From Kondoa malvinella (lineage: Eukaryota > Basidiomycota > Agaricostilbomycetes > Agaricostilbales > Kondoaceae): a DNA stretch of 64,000 nucleotides. The stretch is taken from contig BCIM01000014.1 in assembly GCA_039545315.1 (NCBI GenBank), forward strand, positions 372,001 through 436,000, written 5' to 3'. This document shows, one piece after another, positions 24,299 to 34,280 of this stretch. How positions within the stretch are numbered: position 1 is the first letter of the stretch; the number at the start of each line of letters is the position of its first letter. The notes below the pieces were generated by a model. It saw only the letters and a program-made list of their open reading frames with translations. It had not been told where the DNA came from and did not search any database. The translations under genes were made by a program, and so were the position numbers.

Positions 24299-24452
24299 TA
24301 TGGGTCTCAAGCACAAGGACAATGCATGTAATAGTCTATTGGGTATAAAGCATTCGGGGTCGCTTTCCGCTGATTGACCTCACGCGATACATCTGTACTC
24401 AATTGGACAGTCCCCAGCATCGAAGGTGCAGATTTGTCCGAATAGCGCCGCT

Positions 24453-26119
24453 TCATACGGCTGTGAAGCAGAAAAAACTGAGGTATACTAGAAATGGGGT
24501 ATTTGAAACGCGAGTCTTTGGGAGACAAGGGAGCGACAGATGAGACGTGGATGGTCCTGCGTTTGAATATGGGATATGGCAAATGCACAAGCGAGATGAA
24601 GGGTATTGATACCGAAACCGAAGAAAAAGCGTTAACACAGACCTGTCATGGATATTAAAGTTGACTTTGTCGCAGTGAACATTTTGCTTACGATTACCAA
24701 CACCCGAAAAAGCTTTGAAGCCAGAAGTAGAAGCTGTCGGAACAGCATCCCCATCTATGAAGAGTTTTAGCCAAGTTAGGATGCTTAGAAACTGCGAACC
24801 TGTCCCATCTTGATCATCCTCGCTTGGATCATCACCCAGAGCATGTGGAAGCGCAGCGGCTAAACCTGGCACGGCCCCAGCACCAGGGAAGCCAAAGGGT
24901 TGGTGTTGCTGACCGACAAAATGCTCACATTCGACGACGTAACGCGGTAAGACTAGAGCTGCATCTCGCACGACCTAAAATAAAGGTCAGTAAAAGCAGA
25001 GCAGTCAGGAGAAGTCGACAGCGAACCATAAACATGCCCATTCCGAAAGCATCATTTCCTGATTCGGATTTGTAGGCGTCATACTTGTTTTGGCCCGCTT
25101 TGTTCGGCTTGTGAGGCATCGCTGAATACGAACGATGGGCTAGATACACGTGAACAGACGACAGACGCACGTATGTTTGTGGTTTTGCCAGGCACAACAA
25201 CGCAGCAGATTATTCGTTTCGGGCCCGCACAATGACCATTGCCTAAAGTAGGCTCAGAAGCAACATAGACGCCCATGCCTTGACCTCTGATACTGCTTGA
25301 GCTGTGTAAATGGCGGGCGCAGCATGGCTACTTACGCGCCATTGACCTGAGCGGTATCTACTCCCCCAATGCGGAAGCCGGTCTTGATGATTGAGTCGAC
25401 ATCAGGAGCGGCGGTCCCGTGGAACATGCTATCAGGGCTTAGAACGAGAAGTACATATCGGCCTGTGATCCACCGACTCACTGGATCTCCGCCATCTCAT
25501 CTGCAGTACGCCCAGCTTTTACAAGAGCCTGTTTAGCTTCTGCAAAGCCAACTTCCAAGAAGTGATTACAGAAATAAGTGACAGTCTTGATTCGCATCTA
25601 GTGAACGACACTTCGCGTCAAAGAAAGAACAGCCGGCACTTGACCATACTGACAGACTTCTTGGACATCTCAGTATCGAATTGCTGCTTGACTAGAGCCA
25701 GGTGTCTAGCGTTATCGTGATCTTTGTCGCCATTGATGGTATTACCCTGCAGATACCACATGAGCCGCGTCAAGAGGGGTGCATAGACTAATGCGCATTG
25801 CAATCCATTGTGACTTGAAATACGACACCCTGCCAGGTATTCTTGTTGCGCATTCTTGCAGCTCGAGCTTTCCCGTCCTCCTTTTCGGTTTGCTCGTGTA
25901 GCTCTTTGGCAAGTCTAGCATCTTCCTCGAGAGCAGCTCGGCGAGCATCCTCGTCTTCGCCTCCCATTGTCTTTGCAAGGTACGAGCAAGAGCTTCGTTC
26001 TCTTCGTCTGCAGTCTTGCGACGCTTTGACGAATGGACAGCGGGTGAAGCAGCTCGTTTCAATGTCTTCTGGCGGGACAGAGCAGAATCTTCGGGCTCGC
26101 TTTCAGTCTCAGAGAGCAT
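24453..26119 (-). CDS. PARP-like ADP-ribosyltransferase
   Basis: Starts at 26119 with an acidic/basic N-terminus (MLSETESEPEDS ... SSKRRKTADEENEALARTLQRQWE). A helical acidic segment follows, DARRAALEEDARLAKELHEQ, which looks like a ubiquitin-interacting motif. The catalytic domain is split over several exons: MFHGTAAPDVDSIIKTGFR (the donor-site His), NGAAYGMGVYVASEP (the Tyr motif), then KRIICCVVVPGK and VRDAALVLPRYVVECEHFVG. His and Tyr of the H-Y-E triad are plain. The third position reads PRYVVE and needs structural alignment, so activity may be mono-ADP-ribosylation or absent. The 3' end is uncertain: either 24453, or a splice to another frame near 24580 ending about 24307. It converges on the neighbour ending at 24298. 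Confidence 0.78.
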
Positions 26120-26808
26120 GGCAAACTATGTACAGCTGTCGAGTAGCAAATAGAGCTCGATAGAGCCGAGAATCGATAGTCGGTTTGAACGCGCGAAGGA
26201 AGCGAGAGAACGCAATAGACTGCTGTATGCGAGATGGGGTATAAGCCAGAAGAGCCTTGTGACGCGATACGGCTGGCAGAAAGGTCACAAGACAGTCATC
26301 GTCTCGCTCAAAGAAAGTGATCCATGACAATTGCTCAACATGCCTCGATCACAGGCAATCGAGCTATTTACTTCCTTCCTCTCGCCCAAACGCTTCTTTC
26401 GCACCTCAGATCAATCAAGAGGTCCCAAAGACGCAAAGCAAGGGATGTGTGATTTTGGAACGAGCCCTTGCCGTGTAAAAGAGTATCCCTTCTTCCCGTC
26501 CTTCCATCTCTGTTCTGCAAGCAGACAAAGAGGTGAGGAAGAATAGACCAGCACGGCACGGTCAGATAAAAATCCAATTGTGCTGTAAGCCCGTCAAGCT
26601 GGTTTTCTAGCGGTATGAAGACACGCTAGAGATGCTTGATCTACCCTTTAGGATTTGCACGAGGCATAAAGGTAGACGTGCATCGCTGAGGCAAGATGTA
26701 GTGAGGGAATCAGAGCGGGAAAGGACGGTGAACGGATTTGATTGCAGTTCAATTACAAGTCACCTGAAACGAGAATGTCAGCCTCGAAATCAGACGGAGA
26801 TGATGTTC
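26120..26808. other. Intergenic region between the PARP-like and Rai1/DXO genes
   Basis: No convincing exon. A plus-strand ORF from about 26340 (MPRSQAIELFTSFLSPK) has no continuation or similarity. The region must contain the PARP-like gene's promoter on its left side and the Rai1 3' UTR on its right. Confidence 0.45.
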
Positions 26809-28287
26809 TCACCTTTGCCCTCTCCTCATACGCTCGATGACGATCTCAAACCACTTTGCAGTGACTACGCCTAAAGTCCCAGGCCGATCCATTCGTTCTT
26901 CTTCTGGGACTAAGCGGATAGTCAGTTGTGCTTGTTCGCCCTTGGCCGCAGGCTGAAAGCAAATGCGGAAGAGAGGCAAAGCCGCCCATTGACTAGGTAG
27001 AAAGTCTTCGTTAGATGCAGCGAATTGCGCAAGTCGCTGTTCCGCTTGCTGGCTGGCTTGCGATGCTGCTATAGTATTGATCGCGTGAACCATGATTGTG
27101 TAGCCATATTGTAGCGCTTGCGATGGATGCCAAGCATGAGACTTCTCTTTGACGCTGCCACAGAATAAGCCAGACTCGGTACAGCCAAGAAGAATGCGTA
27201 CAAATTTGGTATTTCTAAAGTGTCAAAGGATTGCACGCTGTTGAGCATACCTTCACGAGTTCGGAAGCCAACGATGATTCGTGGAACTCCGAGCAAGACT
27301 ACGGAAACTCGTGAGCTCGTCGAGACAAGGCATTCTGCAAGCGAGACATACAGCTCTGCATGTAGAACTTCAAGAGCTTGTATCTGCGGAAGATTGATGA
27401 GCTGACTCGACCTAGATTTGGATGAAGCCCACCTCTCAAAGCGCATGATATCCCGATCATCATTTACGACCATATTAGTCTTGAGTTCGATGAAAGATGC
27501 AGTAGAAGGATTCTGAAGATCTGCATCTGGCGCAATGCAATCCACTTCTCCACCAATAATCAGGCGAACATCTCCCAGCCGAGCTTTGACAATAGAACAC
27601 CATTGCTCATTGGTATTCGGAGTGCCTGCCCAGTCCCTTGCAGCAGCGTCTGGTCGTTCTTTCGTGCAATAAGACTCGAAAGAGTATCTTCTCCACACAT
27701 CAGCAGGATTCAAGGGCGATTGAGCAGAGTGCTGACCCAAAGTAAGACTGCAGCCGGTGATCAGGCTTCATGTCGGCCTTTGCAGCCAACGAAGCAGCTG
27801 TTGCATGATCTTCAAGATAGAGCGTCCCGTTAACCAACTGCGCATCGAGCTCCCAGCCTTCCTTCTCTTCGTATGCGCAAGTACACAATCTTGTCATCAT
27901 GCCTCGCCAGGTAATAACGTTTGTAGTGTTTAGCATTTGATCCGTAGCTTCATTGACAGGCAATTCCATAAGGCTGAGACAGAGAGGCCCTGTTCAATTT
28001 CCAGATTTGACAGAGCGAGAGAACGAGGCGTGCCATTCAAGAAGCGAGTCAAGGCCTTCCACTATTGCTTCATCTCGCCAAACACAGTCGTTGTACCCTC
28101 TCCGTAGGTCTGCCTGCCTTGGTGGCTCTTTGTAAAAACGCAGGCTTTCATCTTGTCTACCGCTGGAAGGTAACAGCAGTTTGCGCTTATCGGAGTAACT
28201 GAACGTCGTCAAGTGAGCAGGCGCGGTGTATTCAGGCGATTCTGTTAGCTCTTCGGCTCTAGGTAGGGACACTGTCGATTCTTCCAT
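26809..28287 (-). CDS. RAI1: Decapping nuclease Rai1/DXO
   Basis: Nuclear pyrophosphohydrolase/decapping exonuclease acting in 5'-end quality control; in yeast it partners Rat1. The start at 28287 reads MEESTVSLPRAEELTESPEY, then LTTFSYSDKRKLLLP and FYKEPPRQADLRRGYNDCVWRDE. Active-site blocks follow: GGEVDCIAPDAD (the E.D metal ligands), SFIELKTN (E.K), and KLLKFYMQS spliced to FLLGVPRIIVGFRTREG. The last exon reads VKEKSHAWHPSQALQYG and ends GTLGVVTAKWFEIVIERM, stop at 26809. All four signature motifs are present in order. The start lies 65 bp from that of the divergent homocysteine methyltransferase gene. Confidence 0.93.
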
Positions 28288-28352
28288 CTCGACATGACCG
28301 TTCCTCGCTCATCTCGGTGAACACAATAACCCTTGTCAACCACTGTATTAAC

Positions 28353-29312
28353 ATGGCTGACAGTCTCCCAATCATCCTCGATGGCGGCATGTCTCGCGAG
28401 CTAATACGCTTGGGCGCTCCCTTTGCGCAACCCGAATGGTCCGCTCTCGCTCTGATCGAAGCACCTCATTACGTCCGTCAAGTCCACGATGAATTCATTG
28501 CAGCCGGCGCAGATGTCATTACTACCAATTCTTATGCTCTCGTACCTTTCCATATCGGCGAAGAGCGATTCTGGTCTCGAGGAGCAGAGTTGGCGAGGCT
28601 TAGCGGGAAATTGGCACGAGAAGCTGCAGATGCAGAGTTTGAGCGTAGTGGACGGCGTATTCGAGTGGCAGGGAGTCTACCGCCCATCTTTGGGAGCTAC
28701 GAGCCTGGGAAATTTGTTGAGGCAAGTGTGGGAAAGTACTTGGATCTGTTGGTTGGAGCTCTGGAAGGCTATGTGGATTTCTGGCTGGGAGAGACGTACT
28801 CAGTGATTGCAGAGGCAAAGGCGACAATAGAGGCTGTACGTAAAGGAGGGAAGGGGAAGAAGGTGTGGATTGCGTTCTGCCCGAACGATGGAGAAAGTGG
28901 AAAGCTCGATGCGCCAGCTCTTCGGTCAGGCGAGAAGATTGAAGAAGTAACACAGTGGGCATTGAACGAAACAAAGGAGTCGAGGATGGAGGCATTGCTG
29001 TTCAACTGCTGTCGTCCGGATTTCATGGACGCCGCGCTTGACACAGCAGTGCAGGCTATCGCAGCAGCGAAAAACGAAGAGCAAATACAGACGCCAATGT
29101 TGGGTGTATACGCGAACCTATTCCTACCACGACCGGACGACTATGCCGCAAACGAGCATATTGGTGGAACCGACGCTCGTTTTACGCCGGAATTGTACAG
29201 CAAGATGGCATCAAACTGGAGAGGGAAGGGAGCAGACATTGTGGGCGGCTGTTGTGGGATCGGGCACGCGCACATCCGTGCTGTTTCCGAGCGATTGAAA
29301 CAAAATGCATGA
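28353..29312 (+). CDS. Homocysteine S-methyltransferase
   Basis: Zinc enzyme that transfers a methyl group, usually from S-methylmethionine or SAM, to homocysteine to make methionine. Single exon of 319 codons. N-terminus PIILDGGMSRELIRLGAPF, then GADVITTNSYALVPFHIG, with zinc ligands in LFNCCRPDFMDAAL and at the end VGGCCGIGHAHIRAVSERL. These three Cys and the barrel blocks are the PF02574 signature; length matches Mht1/Sam4-type enzymes. The start is the ATG at 28353; an in-frame GTG farther upstream is not a eukaryotic start. This is the only long gene in the window without any intron. It is divergent from RAI1 across 65 bp. Confidence 0.93.
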   Translation: MADSLPIILDGGMSRELIRLGAPFAQPEWSALALIEAPHYVRQVHDEFIAAGADVITTNSYALVPFHIGEERFWSRGAELARLSGKLAREAADAEFERSGRRIRVAGSLPPIFGSYEPGKFVEASVGKYLDLLVGALEGYVDFWLGETYSVIAEAKATIEAVRKGGKGKKVWIAFCPNDGESGKLDAPALRSGEKIEEVTQWALNETKESRMEALLFNCCRPDFMDAALDTAVQAIAAAKNEEQIQTPMLGVYANLFLPRPDDYAANEHIGGTDARFTPELYSKMASNWRGKGADIVGGCCGIGHAHIRAVSERLKQNA

Positions 29313-30057
29313 ACGCGAGGTTTGGTTTACCAACAAGAGACTTGATGCGGTGTGGTAAGAAAGGGATTGCATCGATTCACTAGAATCCAGATGACACATA
29401 GCAAGAGATAGAACTTGAGTGCAGTCAAAGATCATCCGTCGGCGAATAGCAGTTGCGCGATCTGCGACACAGCAATAAGCATACAGGAAGTATTGAAATC
29501 CACCAGGGCGTTGGCATGCTTTGTAGCAACAGAATGACTGATAGGGTTGTCTGGGTGTAACGAGTCCTCTGTTGCTGTTCTCTCGCTTCAAGCGCTGCAG
29601 GCCTATGGTTCAAAATAAGCACAGAGATGGAAGACAGTGCGCAGACGTGCTGCTCAACAAGACAGTAGATGGCATTCGACTGTTTAGACGCTGCTCAACA
29701 GGCACGGATACAGTGTGTGTCTTCCCGCGCAAAGGCGCAACCGATACGAGACCATATAGATGTAGCTCGACCTGGACACGCATAGCTACAGAGATCGAGG
29801 CCAATTGGGTCAAGGGATACTTCCTGCTTCTTGTCTTGGGAACCATCCATCTTCTCTGTCTCTTTGTTTCCCTTTAAAGGCTGTCTGTAGCGTCTTTCGC
29901 TGCTACTCTAGCGCATCCAGCAGACTCAGCTTCTCATCTGGCGTTGCGGCGTTGAAATTTGCGCTGCTCGAGATCCCCTTGAGGTTGAAGGCTTCTGCGC
30001 TTCGTGAAGCTAGTACGGCATCCAAGCACACCTCTCACTTTTATCTGGCAATCGCTC
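29313..30057. other. Region without a supported gene, possible 5' exons of the next gene
   Basis: Mostly unassigned. A plus-strand open stretch near 29890-30050 (SVFRCYSSASSRLSFSSG) has the look of a mitochondrial presequence and might be a 5' exon of the gene called from 30058, but I could not join it with confidence. The remainder shows nothing recognisable. Confidence 0.35.
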
Positions 30058-31329
30058 ATGGAAGCGGCCGCCTACCCATCTGTCCACCTCTATGTCGAGC
30101 GGTCTCTGAACTTCAGCCAACCTATGGAATTTGTCAAGCTTACGGCTGACCATCTGCGCCTCTTCGCGAAAGCACTTCCTGATGAAGTACTTGATGTTCA
30201 ATTTCTGCACGACATTATCACCCACATCACAGGAAGGCCAGGCGAGCTGTTTATGCACAACAACGTCTAATATCCATCCCTATCCTCGCGGACTCGTCGG
30301 AGGGATTTGTCATCTGGACCACATATGTTCATGTTCAGGCTACACGACCCTACAAGTGATCTTCGTCAATACATGGTCCCCTCTACCGAATTGAGCAGAA
30401 ACGCCTTCACAACTTCTCGTAGCTCCGAATCTTCCCATAGCTCAAGCCAGCGATCCTCTTTTCTCACAATGGAATTGACACCTGCGCTTGTCCGGCGAAT
30501 CGGCCTTAATCTTGGCAAAGACATGGTGTACGAAGGACAAGAGGTGGATTTAAAACGGCGTCAGGCTGAAATGGGAGAGGCTTTGGTGTCGAGAGACCAA
30601 GAGTGTCGTGTCTCCAAGCACATATGGAGACCAAATGTGCCAACGCACATCTGGTTAGAAAGTTCATGCCTCGAGCTGTAAGTAATCATCGTCTCACGCT
30701 CCGTATACTAGCCAAGGGTACTTGATTTACTTCTAGGGATTTAGCCATCTACTTAACGAGAGGCAAGATCTGTTTGGTGACAATCTGGTCCATGAGTTTG
30801 GTGAATTAGATGTGAGTGTTCAGGCCTTCTTCATGACCATTACTGATCGACAGCTTTTCATAGGTGTACAATGCGAAAGCCGGTGTGCTTTTGTATGGTG
30901 CGATGCATCAAGATTTCGACGTCAACACGCTGTGCTTCTATCCTGTCAGTCTTTCCACGGCCATTGTTGAACATTACTAAAGTCTTGCACGATAGCGGAT
31001 CAACGATAGGAATGGTCGCACAAGCGTATATCCCCTCTCTCTCGACGAAGATGTCCTTGGCGAAATCAAGAGCTACTTCATTGTTGGTCAAGAGCCTCCG
31101 ACCCGCATCTTGAATCAACCTTTCGACGCGAGACCAGACGCACCAGATCAGCCTCCAGCCCACCTCTGGCTCTGGCAATTCGCTTCTCGTATTTTCGCTG
31201 CTTTTGGTACGCCGGAAAGCAAAGTTTTGGCAGAGCAGTCGCCTTTGGTACAAGCTGTTGAAGAATGGCGTAAGCAAGTCGCTTCGTCTCGAAGAAGCAA
31301 TAGGCTGCAGAGAGAGGGACGGTGCAGAT
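30058..31329 (+). CDS. Hypothetical multi-exon protein
   Basis: Not recognised. The open segments chain on one strand. MEAAAYPSVHLYVERSLNFSQPMEFVKLT starts at 30058. The next is LHDPTSDLRQYMVPSTELSRNAF followed by IGLNLGKDMVYEGQEVDLKRRQAEMGEALVS, then HLLNERQDLFGDNLVHEFGELD, VYNAKAGVLLYGAMHQDFDVNTLCFYP and INDRNGRTSVYPLSLDEDVLGEIKSYFIVG. The last exon ends LAEQSPLVQAVEEWRKQVASSRR...GRCR at 31329. Introns of about 50-90 nt lie between, with usable GT-AG ends. The first one needs an in-frame solution (donor near 30249, acceptor CAG at 30338) because the frame otherwise stops at 30270. Exon borders near 30680-30850 are not settled. The N-terminal limit is uncertain. Confidence 0.5.
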
Positions 31330-31775
31330 AGGACTGGCTCTGCATCCTGCCGATACCACCATTACTGGTGTGTTACCGTACATGATTTGAACAGACGGTC
31401 TATAGAAGAGTCTGCAGATATTACATAGACACACCAGCAGCTGTGGCCGAGCTGGACTAATGCAAGTACTCTCACCGCAGTATACACTTTAGTCCTACAC
31501 GAGTTGCGCTTTATCCTTGCTCGTACCAGGGTTCGCCAAAGCCTTCCTGTTCGGTCAGACGACTAAACGAAGCTATGCTTGAAGTAGATGAGAGATGGAG
31601 CAATAATAATTTGCGTTTGGAGAGCTAGTGTCATGATTCACTCTGAATTCTAGGTCAGATGGTACGGCATAGAAGCGAACGTGAGGGCTGACCTGAAGCG
31701 ACTCTAGTGCGAATACCGCGCAACTCGCTCAGAGCCGTTTGCGAGCCATCTCGAGCAGGAATCAAAGAGAAGAAG
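31330..31775. other. Intergenic region, convergent 3' ends
   Basis: Nothing recognisable. It lies between the end of the hypothetical gene at 31329 and the end of the leftward acidic-repeat gene at 31776. Confidence 0.45.
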
Positions 31776-32829
31776 CTAGTCGCAAAGACTGTCAGATAAA
31801 GACCAAAAGTGTAGTTGATCAGTAAGGCATACCTCTCGAAGCGAGAGAAACAGTCAGTGCACAAGATTTGCCATGTCAAGTCCGATGCCTCAAGTGGCGT
31901 GCTGCATCCCTTACAGCGTGCATGCTGTTTTGGCTGAATCATCACTCCGTCCACTTGATCTGGCTCCAAAGGCGAACTCTTGTAAAGGGCTACACTAGGC
32001 GACTGAAGGTCATTTGGGTTGATAAAGCCGCGACAGGTAGCTGCGTAGATAGGTGAGGACCTTTAAGTAGGAGAGATCGGCCGTACTCACCAAAGTTCGG
32101 CAATTTTACATCATCTGGGTTAGGTGAGACATCATCAAAATCGTCCAATAAGGCAGGCTCGAAGGCATCAGGTCCTTCAAAAGTGTCGAGCGCTTCCCCA
32201 TCCGTAGCTGACCCTTCTCCGCCATCAACACTTCCGAATGAATCGATCTCGATCCCTTCAGCCTCGGTGAAACCCTCAGGTTGGACAAGTGCCAGAGCTT
32301 CTGCCACATCAAGATCGCCGAATGTGTCCAGCTCTTCGACTTGATCAAAGGCCGTCGCCTCCGCAAAATCGAGATAATGAAAAGTATCAAGCTCCATGGG
32401 CCAATCGCAAGCTACTGCTTCCGCCGCATCAAGGTCTTGAAACGAGTCGAGCTCAATCATAGCAAGATCGTCAGTATCTGTTAGCGAGACGTCGACCTCT
32501 TCTGGACAGCCCAACAGATCAAAGATGTCTTCAGTGTACGTCTGATTATGGTCGAGGTGGGTATCATCGAGCAGAAGCTCATCTTCGGAAGTGTATGTAG
32601 ATTGCGTGTATGCTTGACATTCGACGCGGATAAATGGAGAAGAAACATTGATCAGGTTGACCGAAGCGTTGGCAGTGTCCCTTGCTTGTAATGATGCAGC
32701 AGCCTCAGCAAGAAGTATCAAACCGTCCCATGGCTGGCAAATATTGGCCTTCTTCGCGGTACTAGGCATGAGGTGCAGGACCAGTGAGGCGCTTCGTCGG
32801 TGCAGCTGAAACTTGATGAGATGCTGCAC
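31776..32829 (-). CDS. Acidic repeat protein with a C-terminal four-cysteine zinc motif
   Basis: No named family. The central part (about 32130-32480) holds four to five degenerate copies of an about 22-residue acidic unit. Examples are ELDSFQDLDAAEAVA, ELDTFHYLDFAEATA, ELDTFGDLDVAEALA, and more divergent ones ending LDTFEGPDAFEPALLDDFDD. After an intron with donor at PNFG, the last exon gives LYKSSPLEPDQVDGVMIQPKQ. It then holds CKGCSTPLEASDLTWQILCTDC, a CX2C...CX2C pattern like a small treble-clef or GATA-like zinc site. A final splice ends the protein shortly after CFSRFE (stop 31776). The start may be 32829 or an internal ATG near 32769 (MPSTAKKANICQPW). An acidic repeat plus a zinc site would suit a transcription-related role, but that is a guess. 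Confidence 0.6.
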
Positions 32830-32981
32830 AAGAGTTGAAACGAGGGCCCGCTCTGCAGCTGGTCTTCGTTGTATCTTCTACAAGAGGACTTCCGACTTTT
32901 TGAGCGCATGGCTGATGGTGAGCAAGCGCGAAAGGCACAAAACACGGGAATGCGACAAACGATCAAGTAGAAGCTCCCAGG

Positions 32982-34156
32982 ATGTCAAGCAGAGGAGGGA
33001 AACGCGTCAACAAAGCCCAGTACTACAAGAATGTGAGCTTGTTCACAAGAGAGGAGAGGGGTTAAGAGCTGATGACTTCATTTGCGATGTCGAAAAGTTG
33101 GCCAAAGCAAGCAGAGAGAACGAGCAAGCGTGAGTGAGCTTCCCTGAATATCCAGATCACACGCTGAGAGCTGTCACAAGTATCAAGGGACCTGGTATAT
33201 TTGTTACTACGCGTGAGTGACGGTTCGATGCATGTCTCGATAAAATGTCGCTCATCGTAATGTCATTCAGCTCGCCGGAAAGAGCACAAAGCAGTCTTTG
33301 AATCCTACGATCTTCTCAACTCTGTACTTTCCCTTTCCCTTTGCAGTCTCTATCGTTCTCATGCCGTTGGTAGCTGGCAGATCGGCTCTACCCATCAGTC
33401 GCTACCGAAACGCTGGATGATGATGAAGAACAAGACATTGAAGCTATGATCGCTAGAGAAGTCTCTGAAGTGAAGAAGACAAGAGCAGAAGGCGGTCAAC
33501 GGTTTCAAAGTCGGAAAACGCACACAGATTGTCTTGTTTTCATCTCTTGCGCTGCGCCTTTGGATCCGATACGGCTAGTGGAAGGTGCTGTAAGCGATCT
33601 GATACAGACTAAAAGACCTACAACCCAGTCAGTAACTCATACCAACTATGGTCCGAGCTGATGTAAAGTCAGTAAAGACAAGTGAACCGACTAACACCAG
33701 TCTCTGCTACAACATCAGCAGCGAACCTAGAAAGCGTCGAAGCCCTCTTTCTTAAACAGCTCACACCAATATTTGGTCCACACGAGAACGAGCCAACACC
33801 TAGACCTTTGACCGTGCGCGTGTCGCTCAAAGTCAATCATATTGGCTGACTCTTTGGTGCACTGCGTACAGTACAAGATCGAAATCATTTCCCGATCACA
33901 TACAGTGCTCAAGCGGGATAACCTCATCCAATCTATAGGCACCATGATCAACTCTCTAGCAGCAGCTTGCAATCGACCAGTCAAAGCAGACCTCACTAAG
34001 CCAGACGTGGTGGTCATCGTCTCGTTGTTCAAGAGCACGTGCGGTCTAGCTGTCGTAGAGGGCAAGTTGTATGAAGAAAGCAAGCATTACAGTCTTGCTG
34101 GTGTAGGCGAACAAGTGATTCAGCAGTCTCAAGTAAAGGATGTAGAAATGTCCTAA
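32982..34156 (+). CDS. TAN1: THUMP-domain tRNA acetylation adaptor Tan1/THUMPD1
   Basis: Adaptor that brings the acetyltransferase Kre33/NAT10 to tRNA for N4-acetylcytidine formation. Small 5' exons give MSSRGGKRVNKAQYYKN, then EKLAKASRENEQA and SIKGPGIFVTTARRKEHKAVFESYDLLN. The middle exon reads DIEAMIAREVSEVKKTR...HTDCLVFISCAAPLDPIRLVEGAVSDL. The C-terminal THUMP domain has YKIEIISRSHTVLKRDNLIQSIG, then PVKADLTKPDVVVIVSLFKSTCGLAVVEG, with the V.L..PD...V...K..CG..V signature, and ends QVKDVEMS at 34156. Some splice borders near 33280-33420 and 33640-33720 are approximate. Confidence 0.88.
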
Positions 34157-34280
34157 GCATCATCATAGACACTTGCAAAAGGGATATCTAGTAACCAATT
34201 CCACAATGCAAAAGCGCCTTAATTAAGTTTCTCATCCATATAAGCCCTTCATCAGAATAAGAGTCCATCAAGGGTTAATG

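Noticed and set aside
26331..26546. Plus-strand ORF of 71 codons between the PARP-like and Rai1 genes
   Set aside because: No domain, no joining exons on either side and composition like the surrounding spacer.
28600..28995. Minus-strand ORF opposite the homocysteine methyltransferase gene
   Set aside because: The plus-strand gene is a clear conserved enzyme over its full length. The opposite ORF is a codon-bias shadow.
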